DNA of 64,000 nucleotides from Opeltia flavorubescens (lineage: Eukaryota > Ascomycota > Lecanoromycetes > Teloschistales > Teloschistaceae), in the NCBI GenBank assembly GCA_000442125.1, contig KE546967.1, positions 1,240,001-1,304,000 on the forward strand, in the 5' to 3' direction. Each line of letters begins with the position of its first letter. Position 1 is the first letter of the stretch. The notes beneath the pieces are model-generated. The model was given only the letters and a program-made list of their open reading frames with translations, was not told where the DNA came from and did no database searches. The position numbers and the translations under genes were made by a program. This document shows, piece by piece, positions 1 through 14,674 of this stretch.

Positions 1-3000
1 TTAACGAAATAATTTAAAATTTTAAATAAATTTAAAAAAAAAATATTAAAAAAAAAATAATAAATAACTAGTATTATATTTTATTAATATAATAATAATT
101 TATAATATATTAATAAAAATATATTAATTTTATTTTTTTTAATAATTTTTTATTTTTTTTTTATAATTATTTACTTTAATATTTTTTTTATATAATTATA
201 AAAAGGTTTTTTAAATTTTTAATATATTAAATAGCTTTTAAATTTCTTTTTTAAAATTAAATAAATTATAATTTAATATAAGTTTATTATTTATTAATAA
301 ATTAAATTATAATTATTTTTATATAAAAGAAACGCGTAAAACTTTTTTAATATAATAAAATTATATTTACTAAATTATTTTTTATTTTAAAAAAAAAAAA
401 CCTAAATATATTTATTAAGGTAGTTATAAAAAAATAATAGTATAGAATTATTATTAAAAATATACTATAATATTTAATAGAAAGCCCGATATAGTATATA
501 AATAATATAAATTAATCCTTATATATCTAGTAAATAGGTAAAAAATAAATATAATTAAAATATATATTACTATATTTAAATATAAAAGGAAAATAAAAAA
601 TTATAAATTTTTTTAAATAATTTTTTAAAATTTATAGAAAAATAAAGTATATTTAATTTAAATACTATTATAATAATTATTATATTATATATAAATATAT
701 TTATTTTTTTTAATTTCTAGTTTATTAAATAAAAGGTTCTTTTAAAAGATATAAAACGCGAGAATTTTAATATTTAATTCTTATATTAAATTATTATAAT
801 AGATTAAAATTTTATTATAATAGAAAATATTAAAATTTTTTATATATTTTAATATTTTAATTAAATAATTAAATTATTTAATTTATTATTTTTTTAAAAT
901 TATTTATTTAAACTTTTAAATAATATTAAAAAATAATTATTTAATAATCTATTTTAATATATAAAAGTTTTAATTATATTTAATTATTAATCGGTAAAAA
1001 ATCGTTAATTATATATATTAATTATTACGTTTTTTATTAATAAAATCTAGAATTAATATAAGGTTTTTATTAGTTTTAAATATATTTTAAAATAATATAC
1101 TAGTTTATATTTTATAAAGATAGTTAAAAGAATTTTTTAAAAATTTAAATTTTAAAAAAAATACTAGCTATTATTATAGATAACGCTAGTAATAATAAAA
1201 TAATATTTAAAAATATTTTANTAAACTTTTAAAATATTATATAATATATTAATATTTTTAAAAAAAATTATAATCTTTTAAAAAATAATAATAATTTTAA
1301 TTCGGAACTAATATAAATATTATATTTAGTATATATATTATAGCTAGCTTTAAATATACTATTAGATAATATTTATATAAATTTTATAAATAATAAGTTA
1401 TATAAAAATTAATTAGATAAAAAAAATAAAAATATAATTTAATAAATTTAGAAAAAATTATTGATTATATTAATAAAAATATATAAAGTTCTTATTAAAT
1501 AATATAATAATTATTATAATAATTCGATTTTTTAATAAATAATATATATTAATAATAATAATATATTAAAGATTTATAAATTAAGCGTTTATATTAATAT
1601 AAACGGGAATTATAAAAATATTTTTAGTAATATTTAACTTTAAAAAATTTAATTTAAATAAAATAATTTTTTTATTTAAAAGCTATTAAATAAAAAATAT
1701 AAATATTTTTAAATTTAATATCTATTAAAACTTTTTTAGAATATTACTAGTTAATAAAATTTAATATATTATATATTTATTTATATATATAATCTATAAA
1801 TAAAATTAAATTTATTTTTTAATTAATTAAAAAAAATAAAATATTTTCGTTTAAATAATAATAAATAAAGCTAGATTTAATATTTTATTTAAATATTAAA
1901 ATTTTTTTATATCTTTATAAAAATATTAAATATAATCTAGATTTTTATAATTTATTTTTCTTTTTAAATATATAATTATCTTTTTAATTATTTTAATATT
2001 ATTAAAAATCGGTTAAAAAAAAAAAAATAATTTAAAAAAAAATTATAATAGATATAATTAATATAATTTATAAAAAATTTTAAATTTATTATAATTAAAT
2101 TCTAACCGGTCTCGGGTTATTATATAAAAAAGTAATTTTATTTTATTTATTTTTAACTACTAAATAATTTATAGGTTAGAATAATAATAAAATAAATATT
2201 TTTTAGATTAAAATCTACTAATAGGCTTTAAAAAATATATATTTTTAATATATTAATTAGTAATATAAAAAACCTAATATAATTAGATAATTAAATAAAT
2301 AGATTATAATATATTTAAATATAATAACGTTAAATAATCTATTCAATAATATTAATTAAAATTCTATTATAATTAAAATAATAAATAAGTTTAACGAATA
2401 TTATAGGTAATATATATAAATATTATAATAATTATTATAATAAATAGTTCTTTTATTAATATAATTTTATAGGTTCTTTTCTATTTAATAAAAATTTGAA
2501 TAAATTTAAAAAGTTTATTCTATAATAATAAGTAGAATTAAAGCTTTAATTTCCTATTTTAATATAAATAGTATAGAATATATTTAATATAATATTAGCT
2601 AGTATTATAAATAAAACTTTATTTTTAATCGCTAACTAAATATATAATAATTATAAATTATATTATCTATTAATAATTTATATAAAAATAATTATTTATT
2701 AATATTATCTCTAAAAAAATATTTATAATAGGTATATTATATTATAGAATCTCGCTATAGATAAACTTTTAGATAAAAAAAAAATTTAAAATAAAAAATC
2801 TAGCTAAAATATAATATTAATAGAAAAATTAATAGATTATATAAATAATAAAAATAAAAATAAACCTTTTATAGTTTATTAAATAAAAATAATTAATTAA
2901 AATTTTTTTTACTTTAATTAAATATATTTAAAATTCTATTATACTTTTAAAAAAACGATTATTTTTTATATAAAAATTTATTTTAAATAATAGTACTATT

Positions 3001-5049
3001 TTTAATTAATTTTAGCGTTTAAAAGGATAAAAAAGAATTATAGATATATAAAAAATTTTTTTATACTATAGAATTTTATATAAATAGAAAAATAAATTAT
3101 AGTAATTATTATAATAATTAAATTCTAAATTTTATAATAAATTAAAAAAAAATAAATTAATATTAAAATTAAAAATTTTAATCTTTTATATAAATTTATA
3201 AAAAATAAATTTTTTTTAATAAAAATTAGTTTAAAATAATAAAAAATAATTTTAATTTTTAAATTTATTTATAAATATTATAATATCTTTAAATAAAAAA
3301 TATTATTTAGTTAAAATAAATCTAATAAAAAAATCCTTTTTTTTATTAAACCCGATTTTATTATTTTAATATTTTTTTATTTTTTTAAATTTCTATTTTC
3401 TAAAGGCTATAAAGTTTTAAAGGGATAAAATAAAATAATAAAAATAGCGGTTATATTAAATAATAATAAAAAAAAAAAAAAATAAATTAAAAGAAAAATT
3501 TTTTTATAATAGTTTCTAATTAATATAAATAAAATATATATTATTAAATTAAAGAAAAATTAAATATAAAATATAATAATATAAAAAATATAAATAGTAG
3601 AAATAATAAATATAAAAAATAAATAAAGTTTTAAAAAAAATTTAAATTATATTTTTTTAATAAATATTTTTATATTAATAATATTAAATTTATAATTTAT
3701 ATATTTTTTATAAATATTTTATTTTATAATATTAAATACTTTAAATTTAATATAATAGTATTTTAAAAATTAAAAAAATTTAATTAAAATAACTAAACTT
3801 TAATTTTATAATAATCTTTATAATATTTTTAAATTAGTATAATATATTTTATATATTTATACGTTTTTTTATTATATAAAAATAAACGGTTATTTTTATT
3901 TATTAAATACTTTACTATTAAAAATACCTTTTTAATAGATTAGTCCGTATTTATAATATAATAAATATTTTTTATATTATTAACCGTTAGATTTATATTA
4001 AATTAATTATTATAAAAATATTTTTTTTTATTCTTTTATTATTAAATAGGATTTAGTAATTTATACTAATTTTTTTAATAATCTTCTCTTTAAAATATTT
4101 TATAATATATTATTATATTTTTAAAAATAGTTTTTTTAATAAATAAAAAATATTTATAAAATAAAGAAAAATTTATATTAATATATTTATTTTATAATTA
4201 TTAATAAAGTATTTATTATAATAATTATTATAATTATATTTTAAAAACTATTAATATTTTTAAAATTTTTTTTAAATAATAATAAAAATTAAAATAATAG
4301 TTTTTAAAATATATTAATTTATAAATATATATTTTAATATATTTATTTTAAATAAAATANANTTTTTNTAAATTAAAATTAAAAAGGAATAAAATAAAAG
4401 TATTTTTTATATATTAACTTTTTTTTTATAATTTTTTATTAATTTTTTTAAATATATATTTATTTTTATTTTTATAATTAATAAAAAATTTTAATATTAT
4501 AATTATAAAATCTAAAAATTTAAATTAGTATAAAAATTATTATATTTATATTTAAAGTTTATTATTATTATTTTTATTATTTAAAATATTTTAAAAATAT
4601 AAATTTCTATTATTTTTTATATATATATTTTTAAAATTATAGTTAACTTTAATTTAAATTATATATATTATTATATATTTATTTTAAATAATTTTAAAGT
4701 TATTATTTTAATATTTATACTACTATAAAAATTATTATAATATATTATTATTCGATTTTTAATTATATTATTATTATTATTATTACTTTTTAATTTTTAA
4801 AAGATATATTTTAATATTTTTTAGTTTTTTTTATAGTATTTTTAACTTTAAAGATTATTTATTAATTCGCTTTTTTTTTTTTTTTAATTTTATTTTTTTT
4901 AAAGTAAAATTTTTTAAACGCTCTTTTATTTTTTTAATATATAGATTCTAATTTAACTTTTTTTCTAATTTATATTTTAGTTAAAATCCTACTAGTTTTT
5001 TTAATTTATTATAATTAGAAATTACGAGATCTAATAATAATAAACTATA

Positions 5050-5500
5050 AATTAAAGTAATTATTATAGTAATTTATAATCTAGAATAGATAAAAATAAA
5101 AAGAGAAATAAAAATAGATAGATTTTATATATTTTATAATAGAGTATTTTTAATAGAAAATAATTATTATAGTAATCTATAATCTAAAGTAGATAGAAAT
5201 AAAAAAAAAAATAAAAATAGATTAATTTTATATATTCTATAATATAATATTTATAATAGCTATAAGTTAAAGTAATTATTATAATAGTTTTTAATATATA
5301 GCGTTACTAATATAAAAATAATAAAAAAAAAAATAATCGATTATTTATATTTAATATTAAAAACTCTATATTAATTATATATTAAAGTAATTATTATAGT
5401 AGTTTATCTAATATAATATATTAAAAAAAAATAAAAAAAAAATAAAAAGTATTCGATTTTATATATTTTATATTAAAAACTTTATATTAATATTTATTAA
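5050..5500. repeat. Minisatellite, ~110-bp unit, left arm
   Basis: About four imperfect tandem units start near 5,053, 5,160, 5,266 and 5,383. Each opens with a version of attaaagtaattattatag followed by an AT-rich stretch with purine-rich runs. The spacing is roughly 107 to 117 bases. The same array is mirrored in the right arm. Confidence 0.65.
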
Positions 5501-7199
5501 ATTAAAATATAGCTTTTTTTTTTTTTTTATAATTATAAAGCTTTCGCTAAAATTTATATTAATATTACTAGATTTAGTTAAAATTATAAAAATTTAGTTA
5601 AATAGTAATATATTAAAATTTTTTTTATTTTTTTTTTCTTTACCTTTTAAACTTTTTAATAATAAAGATATTTATATTATAGGCTTTTTTTTAATTTATA
5701 TTATTATTATATTAATCTTTATAGTTAATTAATAATAAAAACTAGTAAAATTAAAGTTTAAAGAACTAATATATATAAAAAAAAAAAAGATTAATAATTA
5801 TAGAAAATATAAAATAATATAAAATATATAAAATCTTATAATCTACTAATATTAAATATACCCGCTAGCGTTAAACCTTAGTTTTTTTTATTATCTAGAT
5901 ATTTCTATAAAGTAAACTACTATAATAATTATTATAATATTTTATTTTCTAAAATATAATAAATTTATACTATTTTAGTTAATATTAAAAAAGAATTTTA
6001 TTAATTTAATAAAAATTATAAAAGTTATAATAAAATAATTAAATTAATAGTAATATATTAATAAATTTTTATTATTTTTATAGATTTAAAAAGGGGATTT
6101 TTTATTAAAATCCTTTTTTTTTTAATAAATACCTTCTATTTATTTAATTCTTTAGTTTTTTATTATTAAAGCTTTTAATTATTATATAATTAGTTATTCT
6201 CTATAATAATTATTATAATAGTAAAAGTTAATATATTTTAATATATAAAATTAGCTGTTTTTAAAAATTAGCTAGATTTTTACCTTATATTTTCTTTTTT
6301 AAAATAAAATTTTAATTTTTAATTTTTATTTTAATATTAATACTAATATTTATACTATAAATAACTTTAAAAAAAAAGCGCCTAATTAAAATAATTACTA
6401 AAAAAATTATAAATAAAATACTATATAAATAATTTATTAAATATTTAAAGCTTTTATAAAAATGTATTTATAAATATAAATCTAATTATAAATTATAGTA
6501 ATTATTATAGTAATTAGATTTCGATTTAATATTTATTTAGTTAAAATATTTTAAAAAATTAAAAAATATTAAAAAATTATTAAATTTTTAATTTTTTTTA
6601 TTTTATTTTTTTATTTAATTCGCGAAATTATTTAATATTTAATTTTTATAATTATTATTAAACTTAAAACTAGTTAATTTAAAATTTTAAAAAATTTTTA
6701 TTTTAAAAAAAACGCTTTATATATTTTACTAGAAATATTTTTTATAATACTAGTATTATAATTCGAAAATAAATTATTTCTATTTTTATTCGATTATTTT
6801 TATAGTAATTTTTATAATATTAAATATAGCTATTATTTATATTAAACGTATTACTATTTTATTAAAAAATATATAGTTAATTATATATTTTATAGTTTTT
6901 AAATATAAATAAATATAATTAAATTATTATTATTATATTAATTTTTCTAGATAATATTATTAATACTTTTTATTAATATAAATATAAAACCTTTTTTTTT
7001 TTTCTATTTAAATTAAAAGCGGTATTATATATATAGAAATAATATAAAGTATAGAAATAAAAATAATATAAAATATTTAAACGGTAATAAATAGAAATAT
7101 AAAAATAAAAAAAATAAAAATAACGGGTTTAGAATATTATTATTATTAAAGCAGCTAGATTTACTAATTATAGAATAATATTTAATAAAAATAATAAGG

Positions 7200-7405
7200 A
7201 AATAAAAGGTTTAAATAATAATAATAATAAAAATATAATAAAAAATAAAAAAAATAATAATAAAATTATACTAAAAAATAGAGAAAATAATAATAAAATT
7301 ATACTAAAAAATAAAAAATAAAATAATAATAAAATTATATTAAAAAATAGAAAATAAAATAGTAATAAAATTATAATAGAAAATAGAAAAATTAAAAACT
7401 AATAA
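7200..7405. repeat. Minisatellite, ~40-bp unit, left arm
   Basis: Four to five imperfect repeats contain aataataataaaattata followed by aaaaaatagaaaataaa-like sequence. The array is mirrored at about 11,225-11,400. Confidence 0.65.
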
Positions 7406-7632
7406 TAAAATAAATAATTATTATAGTATCTACTATTAATAAAAATTATAATAGAATTATTATAATAATTACTATAAAAGTTTTATAAATAAATTAATAT
7501 AATAAAATTTCGAATTAATTTATAAAAACTTTAATTTAACTCGTAAAAATCCTATTCTAATTTATAGAAAATCTAACCTATATAAATTAGATTTAATCAG
7601 GCCAAAATCCGGCTCAATTTAATCTATTCCGA

Positions 7633-10600
7633 TAAAAATTAAAGGCCCGCTAAATATTATAATAATAGCTTAAAATACTACTAAAACTATTTTTAAAAAA
7701 ATTTTAACTAGGTTAAATAATATTTAAAAATCTAAAGCGAAAAATAAATAAACCGAGATTTTATTAAAATATATATAGAATTAAATTAAAGCTTATAAAA
7801 ACTAAAAAAAAATTAAAAATAATAAATTTAAAAAAATAAATATATAAAAATATAAGATTAAAAATAATAAAAAAAATAAATATAACTATATTTAATAACG
7901 TTTAAACTTTATAAAAACTAGAGATATTAATAAATTAACCAGTTTATTTTAAACTAAAATCTCTAAAATAGAGAAAATTTAAAAATTAGTAATTAATAAA
8001 ATATTTAAAGTCCCGGATCCTATTAAAAAAATAATAAAAAAAAAAAAATTCGATATTATAAAAATTTTTAATATATTTATTACCCTATTTTTAAATAAAT
8101 TATTTAATTAGTTAGAAATAACTATTAAAAAAATAGTTTATTTTATATAATAAACTATCTTTTATTATTATATTAAAAAAGCTATTAAAATAAAATATAA
8201 AATTATTAAAATAATTTTTTAAAGTTAAATTTAATAAATAAATTCTATTTTTATAATAAATATTATATTATTTCCTTTAAAAATTACTATAAACGTTTAT
8301 AAAAATAACGGTTAAAATATCCCTCTAATAATTATTTTCTAGATAAGTATTACTAGATTTATTAAAACGCTATTAGATAATAATTTATTAATAGAATTAA
8401 TTAAATAGAAAAAATTTAATAAAGTAAATTTTAAGCCGAAAGTATATATTAATAAATATATTTATATTAATTTAATAAATAAAATTTTTAATATTTTAAT
8501 TAAATATATTAAAATTTTAATTAATATAAAAAAAATCTAAACTATTATTAAAATATAGATAATAAATATTAATATTTATAATTTTTTATTAAAATTAAAT
8601 TAAATAAAATATATTTATTATAATTTATATTATAATTTTAGAAATATTACTATTTATAAAAATAATTAAATAATATAAAATATACTAGTATAATTAATAT
8701 CTATAAAAATCATTTTATCTATTATAAAGTTTAATAATACCGATAAAATATCTATTAATAAAGTTTATTAACGCTTTTTTAATAAATAAAAAAATTTATA
8801 ATTTTACTAGAATTAAATAATAATAAAATAATATCGAATTCTAAAATAAAAGTTTTAAATACTATTAAAAAAATAATTTAATTAAAATATTCCTTTTAAT
8901 AATTATTATAATATATTACTCCAACAAAAATTCTATACTATTAATAAATTTTAAATCTATATCTACTATTTTAACTAGATTATAAATATTTAACTACTAA
9001 TAAAAGTTATTAAAATATTTATTAATACTATTAAATTAAAATTCGAATATAAAATATTATTTAAATATAAATTTAAATTTTTCTATTTAATAATATTCTA
9101 AAAAAAAATAGTTTATTAAAATACTACNTTCTAAAATTTAAGTATAGGTATAGAAATTAAAAATTAAATTTAGAAATATAATAAATATAAAAAATAGGGT
9201 TAAAATAGTATAAAGACTTTTATATATATAAAAAAATTATTTTATTAAATTTATATAAAATATTAAAGCTATAAATATTATTAAATATTTAATAAATCTA
9301 AATTTAAAAATAAAACCTATTAAAAATAATTTATTTCGATATATTAAAAAGGAAAAGAAATTTATAAATCGAATTTTTTTTAAAAAAAAAGATATTAGTA
9401 TAATAATAAAAAAAAGTTCGCTTTAAAAAATATAAATAAAGTTTTTATTTAAAAAGAAGGAATTTAGTATATTTAAAATAATATATAATTTTATTCTAAT
9501 TAATTAATAAATAATTAAACTAGAATAATTTATATATTATTTAAAAAAAATTTTAAATATTTTAATTAAAAATAAATATAAAATTTATTTTTTTTCTAAT
9601 ATAGCGAATAGTTATTAAACTATATAAATATAAATATATAATTAAAATAAAATTAGTTTTATTACTTTAAATAGCTAATAAATATATTTATAAATAGAAT
9701 AGAGTTTTAAAAATACCGTAGCGATATATTTCTAATTTATTAATATTATTTTCAGCTTTTTATTTTTTAATAATAAGGGAATATTTTAAATATCTATTTT
9801 TATTAGTAATTATAATATAGTTACTTTTATAGTACTTATAAATAATTATATAGCGGCTACTACTATCTTTTAAAAACTATTTAATTTTCTATATTTTTTT
9901 TATTTTTTAAAATATTTTTTCAGTCTAATATATTTTTTAAAATCTAAAACGGTAATTTTTAATAATAATTTTAAAATATTCGGTTTTTATAAATTATTAA
10001 AAGGATTAAAACCTTTTATTAAATATTATAATAAAATTTTTAATTAGTTTATATCTTTTAATTAAATTCAACTAGATATTTTTTTATAGTTTACTCTATT
10101 CCTACGGATTTTTATTTTAGAAAGAATTAGATATATTTTTAAATTTAAAAAAGCCTATTTAAAATTTATACTAGCGGATTTTAAATTAAAAAAATTCTAT
10201 AATAATAAAATTAAAAAATATAATTACGATTTTACTAAAATTAAAAGGCTTATATAAATTAAAAAGCTAATTATTTAAAAAAAATAAATTAAAAAAAACG
10301 TTTAATTAAAAAATAAAATAAAAATATTCTTTCGAATATATTAAAAAAGCTATTAGCTAAAATATAATAGCTGGAGTTAATTATAATACCTAATATTATT
10401 TTATTTATAATACTAGTAACTTTATAGTAGTAGGCTATCTTTTTTAATTTTAGAATATACTATCTAGTATAAAAGTAACTTCTATATTCTAATTAAACGA
10501 AAAGATTATTATATTTTTATTATTTAGGTTTATTAATACCAAGATTTAATATAGAAATTTTAAAAAAAAATATTTTATTATTATAAAATATCTAGTTAAA

Positions 10601-10979
10601 ATTAAATAGCTTATTATAAAAAGTAAATTTTCTATTATAATATATAACGATTATATTTTTTTATAAAATACTTTCCGGTTAAATAATATAGAAAAAGGAT
10701 ATATTATTAATTAGATAGATCGATTAAAAAAATATAATTTTAAATTCTATTATAGATTATCTAGAGATTAATATATAGGGATTATAGATAGTTTTAGCCG
10801 TATATTTATATAGTTTATATCTATTATAATAATAGAAGATATAGATAGATTAGCTATAATAGCGATTATATTAACTATAATAACGATTTTTTAAGGCGAT
10901 ATAGCCGTTTAAAAAATTAATAAAATATTAAAATATTATATAAAACCGAGAATTATTATAAAATCCTTTAAAGATTCTC
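7633..10979. other. Spacer between the inverted arms, unclassified
   Basis: These 3.3 kb lie between the two arms and have no inverted partner, except perhaps for about 12 bases at each edge (ttaaagg on the left, cctttaa on the right). The segment is RIP-mutated like its surroundings but keeps a few GC-richer spots, for example near 8,010, 10,100 and 10,370. No open frame survives and no family could be assigned. It could be the body of a composite element, an independent insertion, or sequence trapped between two oppositely inserted copies. Confidence 0.6.
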
Positions 10980-11224
10980 GTCGGAATAGATTGAATTGGA
11001 CCGGGTTTTGGTTTGATTGAATCCAACCTATACGGATTAGATTTTCTATAAATTAGAGTAGGATTTTTACGGGTTAAATTAGGGTTTTTATAGATTAATT
11101 TAAAACTTTATTATATTAATTTATTTATAGAACTTTTATAGTAATTATTATAATAATTTTATTATAATTTCTCTTAATAATAAATATTATAGTAATTATT
11201 TATTTTATTACTAGTTTTTAATTT

Positions 11225-11400
11225 TTTTATTTTTTATTATAGTTTTATTATTATTTTATTCTCTATTTTCTAATATAATTTTATTATTATTTTATTTTTT
11301 ATTTTCTAGTATAATTTTATTACTATTTTTTTTATTTTTTAATATAATTTTATTATTATTTTTTTTATTTTTTATTATATTTTTATTATTATTATTATTT
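11225..11400. repeat. Mirror copy of ~40-bp minisatellite, right arm
   Basis: Units with the reverse-complement pattern (tataattttattattattt with ttttctattttc-like linkers) match the array at 7,200-7,405. Confidence 0.62.
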
Positions 11401-13109
11401 AAACCTTTTATTTTTTTTTTATTTTTATTAAATATTATTTTATAATTAATAAATTTAATTATTTTAATAATAGTAATATCCTAGATTTATTATTTTTATT
11501 TTTTTTATATTTATATCTATATTTATTATTATTTAAATATTTTATATTATTTTTATTTCTATATTTTATATTATATTTATATATATAATATCGCTTTTAA
11601 TTTAAATAAAAAAAAAAAAAAAGTTTTATATTTATATTAATAAAAAGTACTAATAATATTATCTAGAAAAATTAATATATAATAGTAATTTAATTATATT
11701 TATTTATATTTAAAGGTTATAAAATATATAATTAACTATATATTTTTTAATTAAATAGTAATATATTTAATATAAATAATAATTATATTTAATACTATAA
11801 AAATTATTATAAAAATAATCGAATAAAAATAAAAATAATTTATTTTTAAACTATAATATTAATATAATAAAGGATATTTTTAAATAAAATATTTAAAATA
11901 TTTTTTTAAAAGTAAAAATTTTCTAAAATTTTAAATTAATTAATTCTAATTCTAATAATAGCTATAAAAATTAAATTTTAAATAATTTCGCGAATTAAAT
12001 AAAAGAATAGTATAAAAAAAATTAAAAATTTAATAGTTTTTTAATATTTTCTAATTTTTTAAAATATTTTAATTAGATAAATATTAAATTAAAATCTAAT
12101 TATTATAATAATTATTATAATTTATAATTAGATTTTTATCTATAAATATATTTTTATAAAAGTTTTAAATATTTAATAAATTATTTATATAGNNTTTTAT
12201 TTATNNTTTTTTTAANNNTTATTTTAATTANACGCTTTCCTTTTAAAAATATTTATAATATAAATATTAATATTAATATTAAAATAAAAACTAAAAATTA
12301 AAATTTTATTTTAAAAAAAAAAATATAAGGTAAAAATCTAGCTAATTTTTAAAAATAGCTAATTTTATATACTAAAATATATTAATTTTTACTATTATAA
12401 TAATTACTATAAAGAATAACTAATTATATAATAATTAAAAGTTTTAATAATAAAAAACTAAAAAATTAAATAGATAGAAGGTATTTATTAAAGAAAAAAA
12501 AAATTTTAATAAAAAATCCCCCTTTTAAATCTATAAAAATAATAAAAATTTATTAATATATTACTATTAAATTAATTATTTTATTATAACTTCTATAATT
12601 TTTATTAAATTAATAAAATTTTTTTTAATATTAATTAAAATAATATAAATTTATTATATTTTAGAAATAAAAATATTATAATAATTATTATAATAGTTTA
12701 TTTTATAGAAATATCTAAATAATAAAAAAAACTAAAATTTTATATTAGTAGATATATCTAATATTAATAGATTATAAAGTTTTATATATTTTATATTATT
12801 TTATATTTTCTATAATTATTAATTTTTTTTTTCTATATATATTAGTTTTTTAAACTTTAATTTTATTATTTTTTATTATTAATTAACTATAAAAATTAAT
12901 ATAATAATAATACGAGTTAAAAAAAAACCTATAACGCGAATACTTTTACCGCTAAAAAATTTAAAAAATAAAAAAAAAAAAAATAAAAAAAATATTAATA
13001 TATTACTATATAATTAAATTTTTATAATTTTAACTAAATTTAATAATATTAATATAGATTTTAACGAAAGCTCTATAATTATAAAAAAAAAAAAAGTTAT
13101 ATTTTAATT

Positions 13110-13600
13110 TAATAAATATTAATATAGAACTTTTAATATAAAATATATAAATTAAATATTTTTTTTTTTTTTATTTTTTAATATATTATATTAAATAAAT
13201 TATTATAATAATTACTTTAATATATAATTAATATAAAATTTTTAATATTAAATATAAATAATTAATTATTTTTTTTTCTATTATTTTTATATTAGTAGTA
13301 CTATATATTAAAGACTATTATAATAATTACTTTAATTTATAGCTATTATAGATACTATATTATAAAATATATAAAATCGATCTATTTTTATTTTATTTTT
13401 TTATTTTTATCTATTTTAAATTATAAATTATTATAATAATTACTTTAATTTATAGTTATTAAAAATATTCTATTATAAAATATATAAAATTTTTTTTTTT
13501 TTTATTTTTTTTTTCTTTTATTTATTTTTATTTATTCTAGATTATAGATTATTATAATAATTATTTTAATTTATAATTTATTATTATTAAATTTTATAAT
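13110..13600. repeat. Mirror copy of ~110-bp minisatellite, right arm
   Basis: Reverse-complement counterpart of the array at 5,050-5,500, with units ending in ctattataataattacttt-type sequence. Its presence at the mirrored place supports descent of both arms from one sequence. Confidence 0.6.
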
Positions 13601-14379
13601 TTTTAATTATAGTAAATTAAAAAAATTAATAGAATTTTAATTAAAATATAAATTAAAAAAATAAAAAAATATTTAAAAAACTTTACTCTAAAAAAAATAA
13701 AATTAAAAAAAAAAAAAAAGCGGATTAATAAATAATTTCTAAAATTAAAAATATTATAAAAAAAATTAAAAAATACTAAAATATATTTTTTAAAAATTAA
13801 AAAATAATAATAATAATAGCGGTATAATTAAAAATCGAATAATAATATATTATAATAATCTTTATAATAGTATAAATATTAAAATAATAACTTTAAAATT
13901 ATTTAAAATAAATATATAATAATATATATAATTTAAATTAGAATTAATTATAATTTTAAAAATATATATATAAAAAATAATAGGAATTTATATTTTTAAA
14001 ATATTTTAAATAATAAAAATAATAATAATAAACTTTAAATATAAATATAATAATTTTTATATTAATTTAAATTTTTAAAATCTATAATTATAATATTAAA
14101 ATCTTTTATTAATTATAAAAATAAAAGCGAATATATATTTAAAAAAATTAATAAAAAATTATAAAAAAAAAATTAATATATAAAAAATACTTTTATTTTA
14201 TTTTTTTTTAATTTTAATTTAAAAAAATTCTATTTTATTTAAAATAAATATATTAAAATATATATTTATAAATTAGTATATTTTAAAAACTATTATTTTA
14301 AATTTTATTATTATTTAAAAAAAATTTTAAAGGTATTAATAGTTTTTAAAATATAATTATAATAATTATTATAGTAAAT

Positions 14380-14674
14380 TATAATATATTAGATACAATT
14401 AAACCAATTTAGAAGCGTAAACTACTATAAAAGAACTGCTTATAGCGTATATATTTAAATATATTAAAGAACTAACTTTTATCTTCTAGTAGAAAGTAAA
14501 GGGGACCGCTATATATCTAAAAAAGTATTTACCCTATACTAGGTAGTAATTATTTAAATAACCCCGCTTAAACCCTTTAAAAGGCCCGCTATATATAATT
14601 TAATATATTATTTTTATTATATAATTTCTATTTAAAGTTTAAATACTAACTACTTCTATAATTTAATAATAATA
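14380..14674 (-). repeat. LTR of gypsy copy 1 (3' LTR in element sense)
   Basis: 295 bp, starting tataatata and ending agtaata-like in window orientation. It aligns without length change to the repeats at 23,315, 27,356 and 36,290. Differences among the four are mainly RIP-type transitions. Confidence 0.9.

Larger units (their letters stand above)
1..7632 (+). repeat. Left arm of giant inverted repeat
   Basis: This arm reads, in reverse complement, along the right arm from about 10,980 outward. Matching landmarks include bases 161-450 against 27,321-27,355 plus 36,590-36,900, bases 4,081-4,260 against 14,330-14,379 plus 23,610-23,750, bases 4,730-4,800 against 13,770-13,870, and bases 7,480-7,632 against 10,980-11,130. 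Differences are small indels and mostly C/T or G/A changes, as RIP would give. The outer end lies beyond the window start. No coding family could be recognised, so the unit may be a large DNA transposon or another decayed element; it is not classified. Confidence 0.85.

Noticed and set aside
1-300. Telomere at the window start
   Set aside because: No TTAGGG or CCCTAA repeat is present; AT-richness alone is no evidence.
7633-10979. Assigning the spacer to a named retrotransposon family from faint protease-like spelling near 10.4 kb
   Set aside because: The resemblance is too short in such biased sequence to support a family call.
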